Origin: Actinomycetes bacterium
Lineage (GTDB): Bacteria; Actinomycetota; Aquicultoria; Aquicultorales; Aquicultoraceae
Assembly (NCBI GenBank): GCA_021794835.1
Contig: JAJYQA010000019.1
Span: forward strand, 54,735-118,734
Reading direction: 5' to 3'
Length of the DNA: 64,000 nt
A program made the translations under genes and the position numbers. The stretch's first letter is position 1. Each line of letters begins with the position of its first letter. The notes under the pieces are model-generated. The model did not search any database. It was not told where the DNA came from and worked only from the letters and a program-made list of their open reading frames with translations. Shown piece by piece: positions 8,627 through 17,233 of the stretch.

Positions 8627-10066
8627 TTGATGGTTGGGATCGAAAGCAGAAATGGTGAAGTTATAGTCTTAGGGGGAGGTCTTGCCGGGCTTTCGGCCGG
8701 GCATATTTTAGCCCAGGCTAATAGACGGGTCTTGGTGTTTGAAAATGATTCTGCAGTGGGAGGTCTTGCAAAAACAATAGTAAGGGGAGAATTTAGATTT
8801 GACTTGGGAGGCCACCGGTTTTTCACAAAAAACGAACAGGTTGAGCGCTTCGTAAAAGATTTGCTGGGCGAGGAACTTATTGAGGTTCCTCGGACAAGTA
8901 AAATCTGTTTGCGTAATAAGTACTTTGATTATCCCCTTAAACCTTCAAATGCTATCTTTGGTTTGGGCATCCCAACCACATTAGAGCTACTCTTTAATTA
9001 TGGGCTTGAAAGAATTAAGGGCCGCTTTCGAGCGGTTGAAATTATCTCTCTTGAGGACTGGGTGGTCAGCCAATTTGGGCGCGCCATGTTTAATATTTAC
9101 TTTAAAGAATACAGCGAGAAAGTATGGGGGATAGAATGCAGCCAAATAAGCGCGGAATGGGTAGCAGAGCGCATCCAAGGCCTTTCTCTTAGTACGGCTA
9201 TAAAAAATGCATTCTTTAAATTTAATGGTAAGGAAATACCCACCCTTGCCGATAAGTTTCTGTATCCATCGTTGGGGATTGGGCGTATCTCCGATAAGCT
9301 TCGGGAAGCAATTGACAAGAGCGGTCATGTTTTGACCGCCACCCGTATCGAACGCCTATATCATTCTGGCTCCCAGATAAAAAGTTTAGCGGCAAAGAAT
9401 GGTAAGGGCACATATATGGTTGAGGGCCGCGACTTTATCTCGACTATACCGATGACTGCCCTGGTTGAGATGCTTTATCCAAGGGCCCCAAAGGATGTTC
9501 TTACGGCAGCTTCTAGCCTTCGCTATAGAGACCTGATAATCGTGGCCATTATGTTAAATCGTGAGCAGGCTACAGAACAAAGCTGGATATATATTCCCGA
9601 GCGGAAAATAGCCCTTGGGCGTATTCATGAGCCAAAGAACTGGAGTTCGAGAATGGCTCCAGCCGACAAGACGCTTTTGGTAGCAGAGCATTTCTGTTTT
9701 AAGGGGGACGAAACATGGTGCGCGGACGATGAGCAATTAGCAAAAAATACCGTCCGCCAACTCGAAAATCTAGGATTTATTAAAAGAGGCGAGGTTATAG
9801 ATAGCGCCGTGATAAGAGTGCCCAAGGCCTATCTTTTACCTGAAGTTGGATATGGTAAACACCGTAACAAAATATTGGACTATCTAAGCCGGTTTCAGAA
9901 TTTACATATTATCGGTCGGGGTGGATGTTTCAGGTATTTAAATATGGACCGTGCCATAGAGAACGGCCTGGAGGCGGCAGAAAGAATAATAAAAGGGGAA
10001 AACAATATACCTGCGGCCAAGCGGGAGAAGGCAGTTTCCTTACTTTGTTCGAGGACGGGTTCGTAG
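8627..10066 (+). CDS. FAD-dependent oxidoreductase (NAD(P)-binding Rossmann; GLF/amine-oxidase-like)
   Basis: EVIVLGGGLAGLSAGHILAQANRRVLVFENDSAVGGLAKT...DLGGHRFFTK. Confidence 0.88.
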   Translation: MMVGIESRNGEVIVLGGGLAGLSAGHILAQANRRVLVFENDSAVGGLAKTIVRGEFRFDLGGHRFFTKNEQVERFVKDLLGEELIEVPRTSKICLRNKYFDYPLKPSNAIFGLGIPTTLELLFNYGLERIKGRFRAVEIISLEDWVVSQFGRAMFNIYFKEYSEKVWGIECSQISAEWVAERIQGLSLSTAIKNAFFKFNGKEIPTLADKFLYPSLGIGRISDKLREAIDKSGHVLTATRIERLYHSGSQIKSLAAKNGKGTYMVEGRDFISTIPMTALVEMLYPRAPKDVLTAASSLRYRDLIIVAIMLNREQATEQSWIYIPERKIALGRIHEPKNWSSRMAPADKTLLVAEHFCFKGDETWCADDEQLAKNTVRQLENLGFIKRGEVIDSAVIRVPKAYLLPEVGYGKHRNKILDYLSRFQNLHIIGRGGCFRYLNMDRAIENGLEAAERIIKGENNIPAAKREKAVSLLCSRTGS

Positions 10067-10076
10067 GTGAAATGAA

Positions 10077-11525
10077 ATGAAATGTGCTTTAATTGTACCT
10101 TCCTGGGCACCGGAAGATATTTTTCCTTCCAAAACGGCAAGTTCACAAATAAATTATTGGCAGCCCTTAGGAACCCTCTACGTTGCCTCGAGCCTTCAGC
10201 AGGCTGGTCATACAGTTAAGTTTTTTAACGGCGCTTTTATGACGCAGGCCGAGATATTAAATAAATTGAGAATTTATGAACCTGAATTTGTCGGCATCTA
10301 TTCCACCGCCTTTGGTTGGCTAAAAGCCCAAAAAACTGCGGCTGACATAAAGAGGCTTGTAAAGAAAGCTTTTATCTGTGTCGGGGGTCCCTATGCGGTT
10401 GCTATGCAGGAGCAATGCCTTTTTGATGAAGGGGCTAAAAGTATTGATGCTATAGTCACCGGCGAGGGTGAATTGACTGTTCCTGAAATGGTGGCTAATC
10501 TTCAGCAGGGGAAAAGCCTTGCTGGGGTAAAAGGCGTTGTTTATAGAAGCGGAGATGGTATAGTAAGCAACCCAGCAAGACCCTTGATTGATAACCTCGA
10601 CTTAATACCTTTTCCGGCCAGAGATCTTCTAGGCGATAAGGGTCTCTATATCCCTCCGCCAGCAACCTACAAAAGAAAGCCGGTTGCGGTCATGCTGACC
10701 TCACGGGGATGTAACCGCAGGTGCATCTATTGCTTTCAGTTAGACAAGAAAAGGGGAAGCGGTATCCGTTATCGCAGCGTGGATAATGTCTTGTCTGAAA
10801 TAGAACTCTGCTTACGGCAAGGCTTTAAGGAGATAAAGTTTTTGGATGATACCTTTGCTGCCGATTATAGTCGGGCTATGCAAATCGCTCAGGAGATAAA
10901 GGCCAGGCATCTTGATTTTGCATGGTTTGTCTCAGCTTGTGTGAATCAGGTGGATAAACCATTGCTGAGGGCGTTTAAAGAGGCTGGCTGCTGGGCGATA
11001 CTTTTTGGAGCCGAAAGTGGCGTTCAAAAAAATCTTAATATGATAAGAAAAGGGATAACCTTGGAGCAAACAAAAGCCGCCGTGCGGGCGGCAAAAGAAG
11101 TCGGGTTGAAGGTGATCACGCCCTTTATTTTTGGTATACCTGGAGAGACCTTTACGGAGGGGCTAAAAACAATTGAATTTGCCTGTGAGCTTGATCCCGA
11201 TATCGCGAACTTTCATGCCATTGTTCCCTTTCCAGGCACGGAGCTTTACGATAAAGTAGAAAAATACGGCACAATTTCTAGCAAACTTACGGATTATACT
11301 TACCAAGGTGCGGCTTTTGTTCCCTTTACGATGACCAGAGAGGAAATTATGCAATTGCGCTCAATGGCATTTAAGAAATTTTACTCTCGGCCTAGATTGG
11401 TGATGCGGAAGTTTTTTGAAATCAGAAACATTCAGGACTTAAAAAATGCCGGTAAGGGCATAAAGAGCCTGTTTTGGCTATGGGCTGATCGTAACGCACT
11501 TCAAGTGCAAAAGAAGAGTCGGTAG
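10077..11525 (+). CDS. B12-binding-domain radical SAM protein
   Basis: TSRGCNRRCIYCFQ (CxxxCxxC), N-terminal cobalamin-binding-type domain, VGGPYAV. Confidence 0.92.
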   Translation: MKCALIVPSWAPEDIFPSKTASSQINYWQPLGTLYVASSLQQAGHTVKFFNGAFMTQAEILNKLRIYEPEFVGIYSTAFGWLKAQKTAADIKRLVKKAFICVGGPYAVAMQEQCLFDEGAKSIDAIVTGEGELTVPEMVANLQQGKSLAGVKGVVYRSGDGIVSNPARPLIDNLDLIPFPARDLLGDKGLYIPPPATYKRKPVAVMLTSRGCNRRCIYCFQLDKKRGSGIRYRSVDNVLSEIELCLRQGFKEIKFLDDTFAADYSRAMQIAQEIKARHLDFAWFVSACVNQVDKPLLRAFKEAGCWAILFGAESGVQKNLNMIRKGITLEQTKAAVRAAKEVGLKVITPFIFGIPGETFTEGLKTIEFACELDPDIANFHAIVPFPGTELYDKVEKYGTISSKLTDYTYQGAAFVPFTMTREEIMQLRSMAFKKFYSRPRLVMRKFFEIRNIQDLKNAGKGIKSLFWLWADRNALQVQKKSR

Positions 11526-11542
11526 ACCGCTCCCCCAAGGCT

Positions 11543-12625
11543 CTATTGTAACTGCAGATACTCTTTTATAAGCAGGGGATACATTTTAGGATTAAACAAA
11601 ATATTGGTCATGAAGTAGCACTCGTGGGAACAAAAACACCGATTTTCCCGGACTTCCCGCCTGATTTTTTTGGCCTGACCCGACTGCAGCAATTTTTGCA
11701 TATTGTAGTTGTAGTTTTTTATGTTCCCGATCTTTTGGTCTAACAGTTCGCAGGGATAAACATCCCCGGTTTCGGTTAAAACTAGGTTTAATCGACCGGC
11801 ATAACATGGGAGTACACGTTTCTGTCGGAGCATGGTTTGATAAATAAGGTGCCTTTGCAGGATATCTTGAGCAGACTTGAGCCGCGCACCTAGAAAATGG
11901 TACCGGCCGGTTGACTTTTTCTTTAAGTCTTTTTCCATGGCTTCAACGGCGGCATGGTACTTGGCTAAATCTACATTTTTTAAGCTCTCGTCCTTGAGCT
12001 TGCCGCGGATTATTGAGAGTGTGTGTGTTCTTACGTGATCTAGGCCCTTAACAAATTCAAATATTTTATTTATATGATCTTGGTTTGCTGCGCAAAAGAC
12101 TGTGTTAATCCCTAGCTCAAAGTTTGGGTATTTATTTAAAAGTTTACTAAGTTGGTGATGCGTTTCCATCACTTTCTCAAAGCTACCGCGTATACCACGC
12201 AGGTTATCATGCTCGGTGCCAAGCCCATCCAAGGATAACTTTACGGCCACCACGCTGTTGGGGCAGTGCTGCAAAATTTTCTCTGTTTTGTTTTTTATTA
12301 GATCGGGCGTTAACCCATTAGTGGAATAAAGGAAAATGGTTGGTTTATTCCACTTATAGAAGATTCGGCTTATATCAACTATGTCATCGCGTAGATAAAC
12401 CTCCCCGCCGGAGAAGGCCACCCAGAGCAGGCGGCCAAGGGAAAGCGCAAGCCTCTCAATTTCTTGCCGGGATATCTCGGGCTGATCGTCCAAGGGTGCT
12501 TCTTGTTTGCGCAGGTAAAAGCAGAAAGGACACCTGGCGTTGCATTTTTTAGTAACAAAGAAGGTAAGCTGGATAGGCCTTTTTTTCCATAAGATATATC
12601 CTGCATAACGCATTGGTGAATACAT
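11543..12625 (-). CDS. radical SAM/SPASM-type protein
   Basis: FFVTKKCNARCPFCFYLR; C-terminal CYAGRLNLVLTETGDVYPCELL...CFCSHEC. Confidence 0.88.
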   Translation of the reverse strand: MYSPMRYAGYILWKKRPIQLTFFVTKKCNARCPFCFYLRKQEAPLDDQPEISRQEIERLALSLGRLLWVAFSGGEVYLRDDIVDISRIFYKWNKPTIFLYSTNGLTPDLIKNKTEKILQHCPNSVVAVKLSLDGLGTEHDNLRGIRGSFEKVMETHHQLSKLLNKYPNFELGINTVFCAANQDHINKIFEFVKGLDHVRTHTLSIIRGKLKDESLKNVDLAKYHAAVEAMEKDLKKKSTGRYHFLGARLKSAQDILQRHLIYQTMLRQKRVLPCYAGRLNLVLTETGDVYPCELLDQKIGNIKNYNYNMQKLLQSGQAKKIRREVRENRCFCSHECYFMTNILFNPKMYPLLIKEYLQLQ

Positions 12626-13638
12626 TAGCCATACCTCCTTTGTGGTTTGTAATTCTTAAGATATTTTGCTGATTTTATTACTCCGGCGACTGTCCCAACC
12701 CATATGGCCATAGGATAGAGCGTTGTGTAATAAAGTATTGCGATAATAGTAAAGGGCAGACCTTTAATCCTATAAAATGCCAACAGCAATCCTTTGTTTA
12801 TGAATAAATTGACGGCAAAAATCATAATGATTAACCACAAGAAGGTAAAGTTTACGGATATGAGGCTTAAGCATAAGATAAGCATGCTTAGCAAGTGGGA
12901 CATGCCGTTGATCTTAAGCTCGGCTGAGGCTGTACCGGAATCAGCGAGCAAGTCTTTGTTGTTTAGGGAGTATATTGTCCAGTACATAGATTTTTTCAGG
13001 GCGTTGCGAAGTGACTTAGCTAAAGAAAAATTGAATATGTGTTGGACAAGTATTTCTGGATTTATAACGAGCTTGCAGCCATTTTCCCGAAGTTGGTGGC
13101 TGAACTCCACGTCCTCCAACATGGGTAAAATTTGCTCTCGAAACCCACCGCTGCTCTTGAAATAGTAGGCGCTTATGGCCATCGCATGGGCGGCGATATA
13201 GTCCGGCTCCTTTCTCTTAGTTTCGAAAAAGTTTACGAATATAGATTGGAAAGTACTAAAAAAAGTGTCATCGAAAGGGGCCGTAGTGTAAGTGCCCCCG
13301 ACGATTGTATAATCACCGCTATGTTCTGACATAGCGCTGTTCACGGTACTTAGAGTGTTTTTTTGCGCAAGGCAGTCGGAATCGATAAAGAAGAGTATTT
13401 CTCCAGTACTGTTATCTGCGCCGGCGTTCCGCGCTTTTGCGGCACCGGAGTGTTTATCTAGCTGGATAAGCCTGCAGGGGAATCTTTTTATTATCTCTAC
13501 CGAACTATCTGTTGAGCAGTCATCCACAACTATGATCTCGAAGTTTTTATATTGCGAAGAAAAGACAGCTTCGAGGCATTTACCTATAGTTGTACTCCTA
13601 TTATAATTTGGGATGATAACAGAAATATGTTTTTCCAT
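12625..13638 (-). CDS. glycosyltransferase family 2 with C-terminal TM region
   Basis: ISVIIPNYNRSTTIGKCLEAVFSS...EIIVVDDCSTDSS...FFIDSDC. Confidence 0.93.
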   Translation of the reverse strand: MEKHISVIIPNYNRSTTIGKCLEAVFSSQYKNFEIIVVDDCSTDSSVEIIKRFPCRLIQLDKHSGAAKARNAGADNSTGEILFFIDSDCLAQKNTLSTVNSAMSEHSGDYTIVGGTYTTAPFDDTFFSTFQSIFVNFFETKRKEPDYIAAHAMAISAYYFKSSGGFREQILPMLEDVEFSHQLRENGCKLVINPEILVQHIFNFSLAKSLRNALKKSMYWTIYSLNNKDLLADSGTASAELKINGMSHLLSMLILCLSLISVNFTFLWLIIMIFAVNLFINKGLLLAFYRIKGLPFTIIAILYYTTLYPMAIWVGTVAGVIKSAKYLKNYKPQRRYG

Positions 13639-13697
13639 AGGTGTTATATTTTATAAAGAAGAACTTGCTATAGCTAATATTAGCTAATTAGCAATAA

Positions 13698-13745
13698 AAG
13701 AACATGGGAAAGCTAATCTTCGCCTCTCCCATGTTCTTAGTTTTT
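13698..13745 (-). terminator. hairpin AAGAACATGGGA/TCCCATGTTCTT downstream of cytochrome gene
   Basis: 12-bp perfect stem, T-rich on minus strand. Confidence 0.6.
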
Positions 13746-13843
13746 CCTACCGGCCGCCAAACTTTTTTACTCTTTTTGGCTCTCCTAAAGTAGCATTCTT
13801 GGATTTCATGTGTTTTTACACAAACTTTCGTATCAGCTTCTGC

Positions 13844-14671
13844 TTAAAAACTGGGATGGTGCGCTTTGTAGTTTAAGTCGTGACATTGCTCGCAGTTTTC
13901 TTTGCCACGTATATTACCTAAAGTGCCACCTTTAGCATGGCACCCTCGGCAGGTTTGCACTGCAGGTGGTATTGTGTAAGCCGCTGCAAAGGTGCCATCG
14001 GCCATTTTATTTAACAACCCTGCGGCGTGCGCGGCTACATCTCCTGCAAGTTTGGCACAGCGGTCGGCCCGTTCTGGTGAAAGAGCTTTTTTCCCCGATA
14101 CTTTACACCAGTTGGCGATGGAGACATGGCAAAGGGTAGATCCGGAAACACTTTGCACTTGTCCCGGGAATTTGGCGTAAGCATCATGTTTCTTGCTTGG
14201 GAAAGAATTCGTTGTGTAGAAGTTCAAAAGCTCGGTTACTAATTTCGGATAAGTCTTTTTGTCAGAAGCCAGGTTTAGGACCGCACAACTTCCATTTAAC
14301 GCTCCACATAAAGAACCCCATCCCGCCATTCCTCCCTCCCCATATCTAAACATATCTATAGGCAGAGAGCTATAGGGGTCGCCGACTTTGGCACTGAGTT
14401 CAGAAACCAGCGCGCGGACAGCACCGTACATGCAGGCCCCCTCATAATACCCCTCATATCCCTTCTTCCTAACCACCTCTGGATCCAACTTTTGGTACGG
14501 CCATGGCCATTTGGCTGCCATGGCTGTTTTAGTAGCTCCGTTTGAAGCGCACCCTCCGGCAAAGAGCCCGCCGCCTACGACTCCACCCACAGCCAGGCCG
14601 GTTGCCAGCGTACTTGCGTTTTTAAGAAAGTTCCTTCTTGAGAGTTTTTCCTCAGTTGCCTCCATCAACAT
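13844..14671 (-). CDS. Tat-exported dihaem cytochrome, split-Soret / C_GCAxxG_C_C-like
   Basis: SRRNFLKNASTLATGLAVGG Tat signal; two CxxCH (CRGCH, CEQCH); YEGACMYGAVRALVSEL...GSLCGALNGSCAVL. Confidence 0.75.
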   Translation of the reverse strand: MLMEATEEKLSRRNFLKNASTLATGLAVGGVVGGGLFAGGCASNGATKTAMAAKWPWPYQKLDPEVVRKKGYEGYYEGACMYGAVRALVSELSAKVGDPYSSLPIDMFRYGEGGMAGWGSLCGALNGSCAVLNLASDKKTYPKLVTELLNFYTTNSFPSKKHDAYAKFPGQVQSVSGSTLCHVSIANWCKVSGKKALSPERADRCAKLAGDVAAHAAGLLNKMADGTFAAAYTIPPAVQTCRGCHAKGGTLGNIRGKENCEQCHDLNYKAHHPSF

Positions 14672-15025
14672 ACACCTCCAAAATTTTTAATATAATGCCT
14701 GCCTTATGAGATTTTAGTAATCTTGCGCCTCCCCCTTTCTAAGTTGCCGGTTCTGCCCGTAGCATTTCTTGTTTATATAAGTTACGTTAGCTCCCATAAC
14801 GACTAAATTCCTAGTCATCTTGAAATTACTAGTATTCCTACTGTTTTACTAGGATAACAGGTAGCTTTCCCTTTTGTCAAGCATTTGCCAGTAAAGAAGC
14901 ATAAGAGATAAGCAATGGACTTCGCTTGTCTTTCTTATGTGCGCCCGGCATGCGAAGTAACTTGGCGATAAAGGCACCGCTCCCACGAAAACCCATAAAT
15001 GCCCGTAACTGACCGTATTCCGCTC

Positions 15026-15075
15026 AGATCGACCACTGATTCTGATTTAAACCGACCACTTTTTGAAAAATCGGA
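15026..15075. mobile_element. possible remnant of IS21-type terminal repeats
   Basis: GACCACTgattctgatttaaaccGACCACTttttgaaaaatcgg direct repeats. Confidence 0.3.
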
Positions 15076-15370
15076 ATACTGGCCGGATGAATCAATCTGA
15101 ATGAATTGATGTATGATTAGTTTGTAAACAAGTAAGACTCGGGCGCTGGTAACTAAAAAGTTTGGGGATTTCAAGGAGAAAGTTAAAGAAATATGGCAGG
15201 GCAGATTGTCCTTTGCGCTGACAAGGACGGTTTTACCAGTTGCAATATAGGATGAAAGACAGTATAATTTTTTTGGCTATTTTTACAGGTGTTTTTAAAA
15301 AACTGCTTTATTAGTAGAAAGCAACGGGGATTAGATAAAAACTGTAGACGAGATTGTAAATAATATATCT

Positions 15371-15447
15371 GGGGGCGTAGTGTAGCGGTTTAACATGCCG
15401 GCCTGTCACGCCGGTGATCGCGGGTTCAAATCCCGTCGCTCCCGCCA
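15371..15447 (+). tRNA. tRNA-Asp (GTC), CCA encoded
   Basis: GGGGGCG...CGCTCCCGCCA, loop CTGTCAC. Confidence 0.95.
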
Positions 15448-15448
15448 C

Positions 15449-15480
15449 AGACGGTCTATCAAGAGTAGACCGTCTTTGTT
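15449..15480 (+). terminator. rho-independent terminator after tRNA-Asp
   Basis: AGACGGTCTA-N7-TAGACCGTCT TTGTTT. Confidence 0.8.
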
Positions 15481-15576
15481 TGCCGGTTCCAAAGGTGAAA
15501 CCACAGGCAATACAAATCTTACTTTCTAGGATATAATTACTGTAGTAAAGCTAACTCTTATACATAGAGGATTCAC

Positions 15577-15894
15577 GTGAAAATCGAGCTTTTCTACTTT
15601 AAAGGATGACCGGCGTTTGAAAAGGCGCAGGATACGCTACGCAAGGCGATGGCCGAGCTTGGAAACGAACAGCCGGTTGATATAATAGACGTTGAAACAC
15701 CAGAGGAGGCAGTAGAGTCAAAGTTTCTGGGTTCTCCAACAATCCGTATCAACGGGCTTGATGTAGACAAAAATGCTCGTGACCGCACGGATTATTCACT
15801 TGCCTGTCGCATCTATCGAACCGATGAGGGCGTTCAGGAATGGCCGAGCAAAGCCATGATAATAGATGCGCTTAAAGAGACACGAAAGAGCTAA
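15577..15894 (+). CDS. thioredoxin-fold DF-family-type (alkylmercury lyase-like) selenoprotein, UGA at 15607-15609 read as Sec
   Basis: GTG start with agagg SD; MKIELFYFKG-U-PAFEKAQDTLRKAMAELGNEQPVDIIDVETPEEAVESKFLGSPTIRINGLDVDKNARDRTDYSLACRIYRTDEGVQEWPSKAMIIDALKETRKS; UGA sits at the family's Cys position (GCPN/GCPA). Confidence 0.75.
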
Positions 15895-15999
15895 CCCTCT
15901 CTAACTAGGATTCAAATCTAAGCCGATTATGGTATTATTTATGATATTATAGTGCTCTAATTATAGTGCTCTAACAACGATAGCTTGGGGTGACGGTAA

Positions 16000-16506
16000 G
16001 TGGCCAAAGAGCGGCCGTTGGTTGGGATTTTAATGGGAAGCGACAGCGACCTTCCCGTGATGGAAAAAGCAGCTAATGTACTAAAAGAGATGGGGGTTCC
16101 ATACGAGATGGATATCTCATCTGCCCACCGCCTGCCTGATAAAACCGCCGAGTATGCAAGGACTGCGCGAGATAGGGGCCTTGCCGTAATTATTGCCGGT
16201 GCCGGGATGGCCGCACACCTGGCCGGAGTTATTGCCTCACACACAACCCTACCCGTAATCGGAGTGCCCTTAAAATCCGGTGCCTTAGATGGTATTGATG
16301 CGCTTTACTCAACAGTGCAGATGCCCCCCGGAATACCGGTTGCAACCGTTGCAATTGACGGTGCGGTTAATGCAGCTTATCTAGCCTGTGAGATCCTGGC
16401 CGTTACCGATTCTGAAATCGCAAAACTCCTTGAGGAGAAACGCAAAGAGGCACGCAGCCTACTCGAGGAAAAATCCAGAAAGCTAAAAGAAGAGCGGGGT
16501 CTTTAA
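16000..16506 (+). CDS. purE: 5-(carboxyamino)imidazole ribonucleotide mutase
   Basis: [17 protein letters not shown]...SAHRLPDKT...[25 protein letters not shown]. Confidence 0.97.
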   Translation: MAKERPLVGILMGSDSDLPVMEKAANVLKEMGVPYEMDISSAHRLPDKTAEYARTARDRGLAVIIAGAGMAAHLAGVIASHTTLPVIGVPLKSGALDGIDALYSTVQMPPGIPVATVAIDGAVNAAYLACEILAVTDSEIAKLLEEKRKEARSLLEEKSRKLKEERGL

Positions 16507-16704
16507 GATCAGCCAGTAGCCAATGAAAATGTCATTGGGAGCAAGGCGACCGTGGCAACCTTAGTTCCTCACTCTCAAGGGGGAGGTGGGGGTGAAATCT
16601 TCTGGCTCCTGGATCAACGTTGCTTACTTTTACCCTTAATTTCCTTCTGACTTCTTTACGCATCTCTTGCCCATGCCCTTAAAACTTTAAAAAAATTTCT
16701 GTTC

Positions 16705-16718
16705 TTGACTTAAGTCAA
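16705..16718. promoter_or_regulatory. CRP/FNR-superfamily-like operator TTGACTTAAGTCAA
   Basis: perfect 14-bp palindrome 73 bp upstream of ferredoxin-hcp. Confidence 0.6.
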
Positions 16719-16790
16719 AACTAACTGATCTGATCAACTTTACAATTTAAAACTAAATTTCTAAACTTCCCAGAGTAAAAGGGGGTTGTC

Positions 16791-17177
16791 ATGGTAGCTA
16801 AAACGGCTAGAAAGATTATCCATATAGATGAGGAAAGATGTAACGGCTGTGGTCTTTGCGTTAGCCCGTGCGTTGAGGGTGCCATCGAGATAGTTGATGG
16901 TAAGGCTAAAGTTATCAAAGACGAACTTTGTGATGGAGCCGGTTTCTGTCTTGGTGTTTGCCCGATGGATGCGCTCACAATTATTGAGCGAGAAGCAGAT
17001 GATTTTAGTGAAGAAGCGGTCCATGAACATAAGGCAACTCATAAAGTTGACCCGGTGACGCAATACTGCCACTGGTGCCGCACGCCGGACACCGTACGCC
17101 CACTTCTTCCAACCCGCTACCAAGGAAACAGCGTGTGGGTTTGCGTAAGGTGCCTACCGCAGCTTATTCATGGATAA
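16791..17177 (+). CDS. 4Fe-4S ferredoxin-type protein with C-terminal CxxC...CxxC
   Basis: CNGCGLCVSPCVEGAIEI...CDGAGFCLGVCPMDAL...CHWC...CVRC. Confidence 0.9.
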   Translation: MVAKTARKIIHIDEERCNGCGLCVSPCVEGAIEIVDGKAKVIKDELCDGAGFCLGVCPMDALTIIEREADDFSEEAVHEHKATHKVDPVTQYCHWCRTPDTVRPLLPTRYQGNSVWVCVRCLPQLIHG

Positions 17178-17233
17178 TTATTAACTGGACCCGGGACCCT
17201 GGTCTCTGGTCTCTAAAAAGAAGGAGATGAAAG

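Noticed and set aside
14935-15174. 79-aa minus-strand ORF between cytochrome and tRNA-Asp
   Set aside because: No SD, low-complexity intergenic DNA with possible IS fossil; not protein-like.
15607-15609. UGA as generally reassigned codon
   Set aside because: TGA terminates other genes here and no other in-frame UGA was needed to read conserved proteins.
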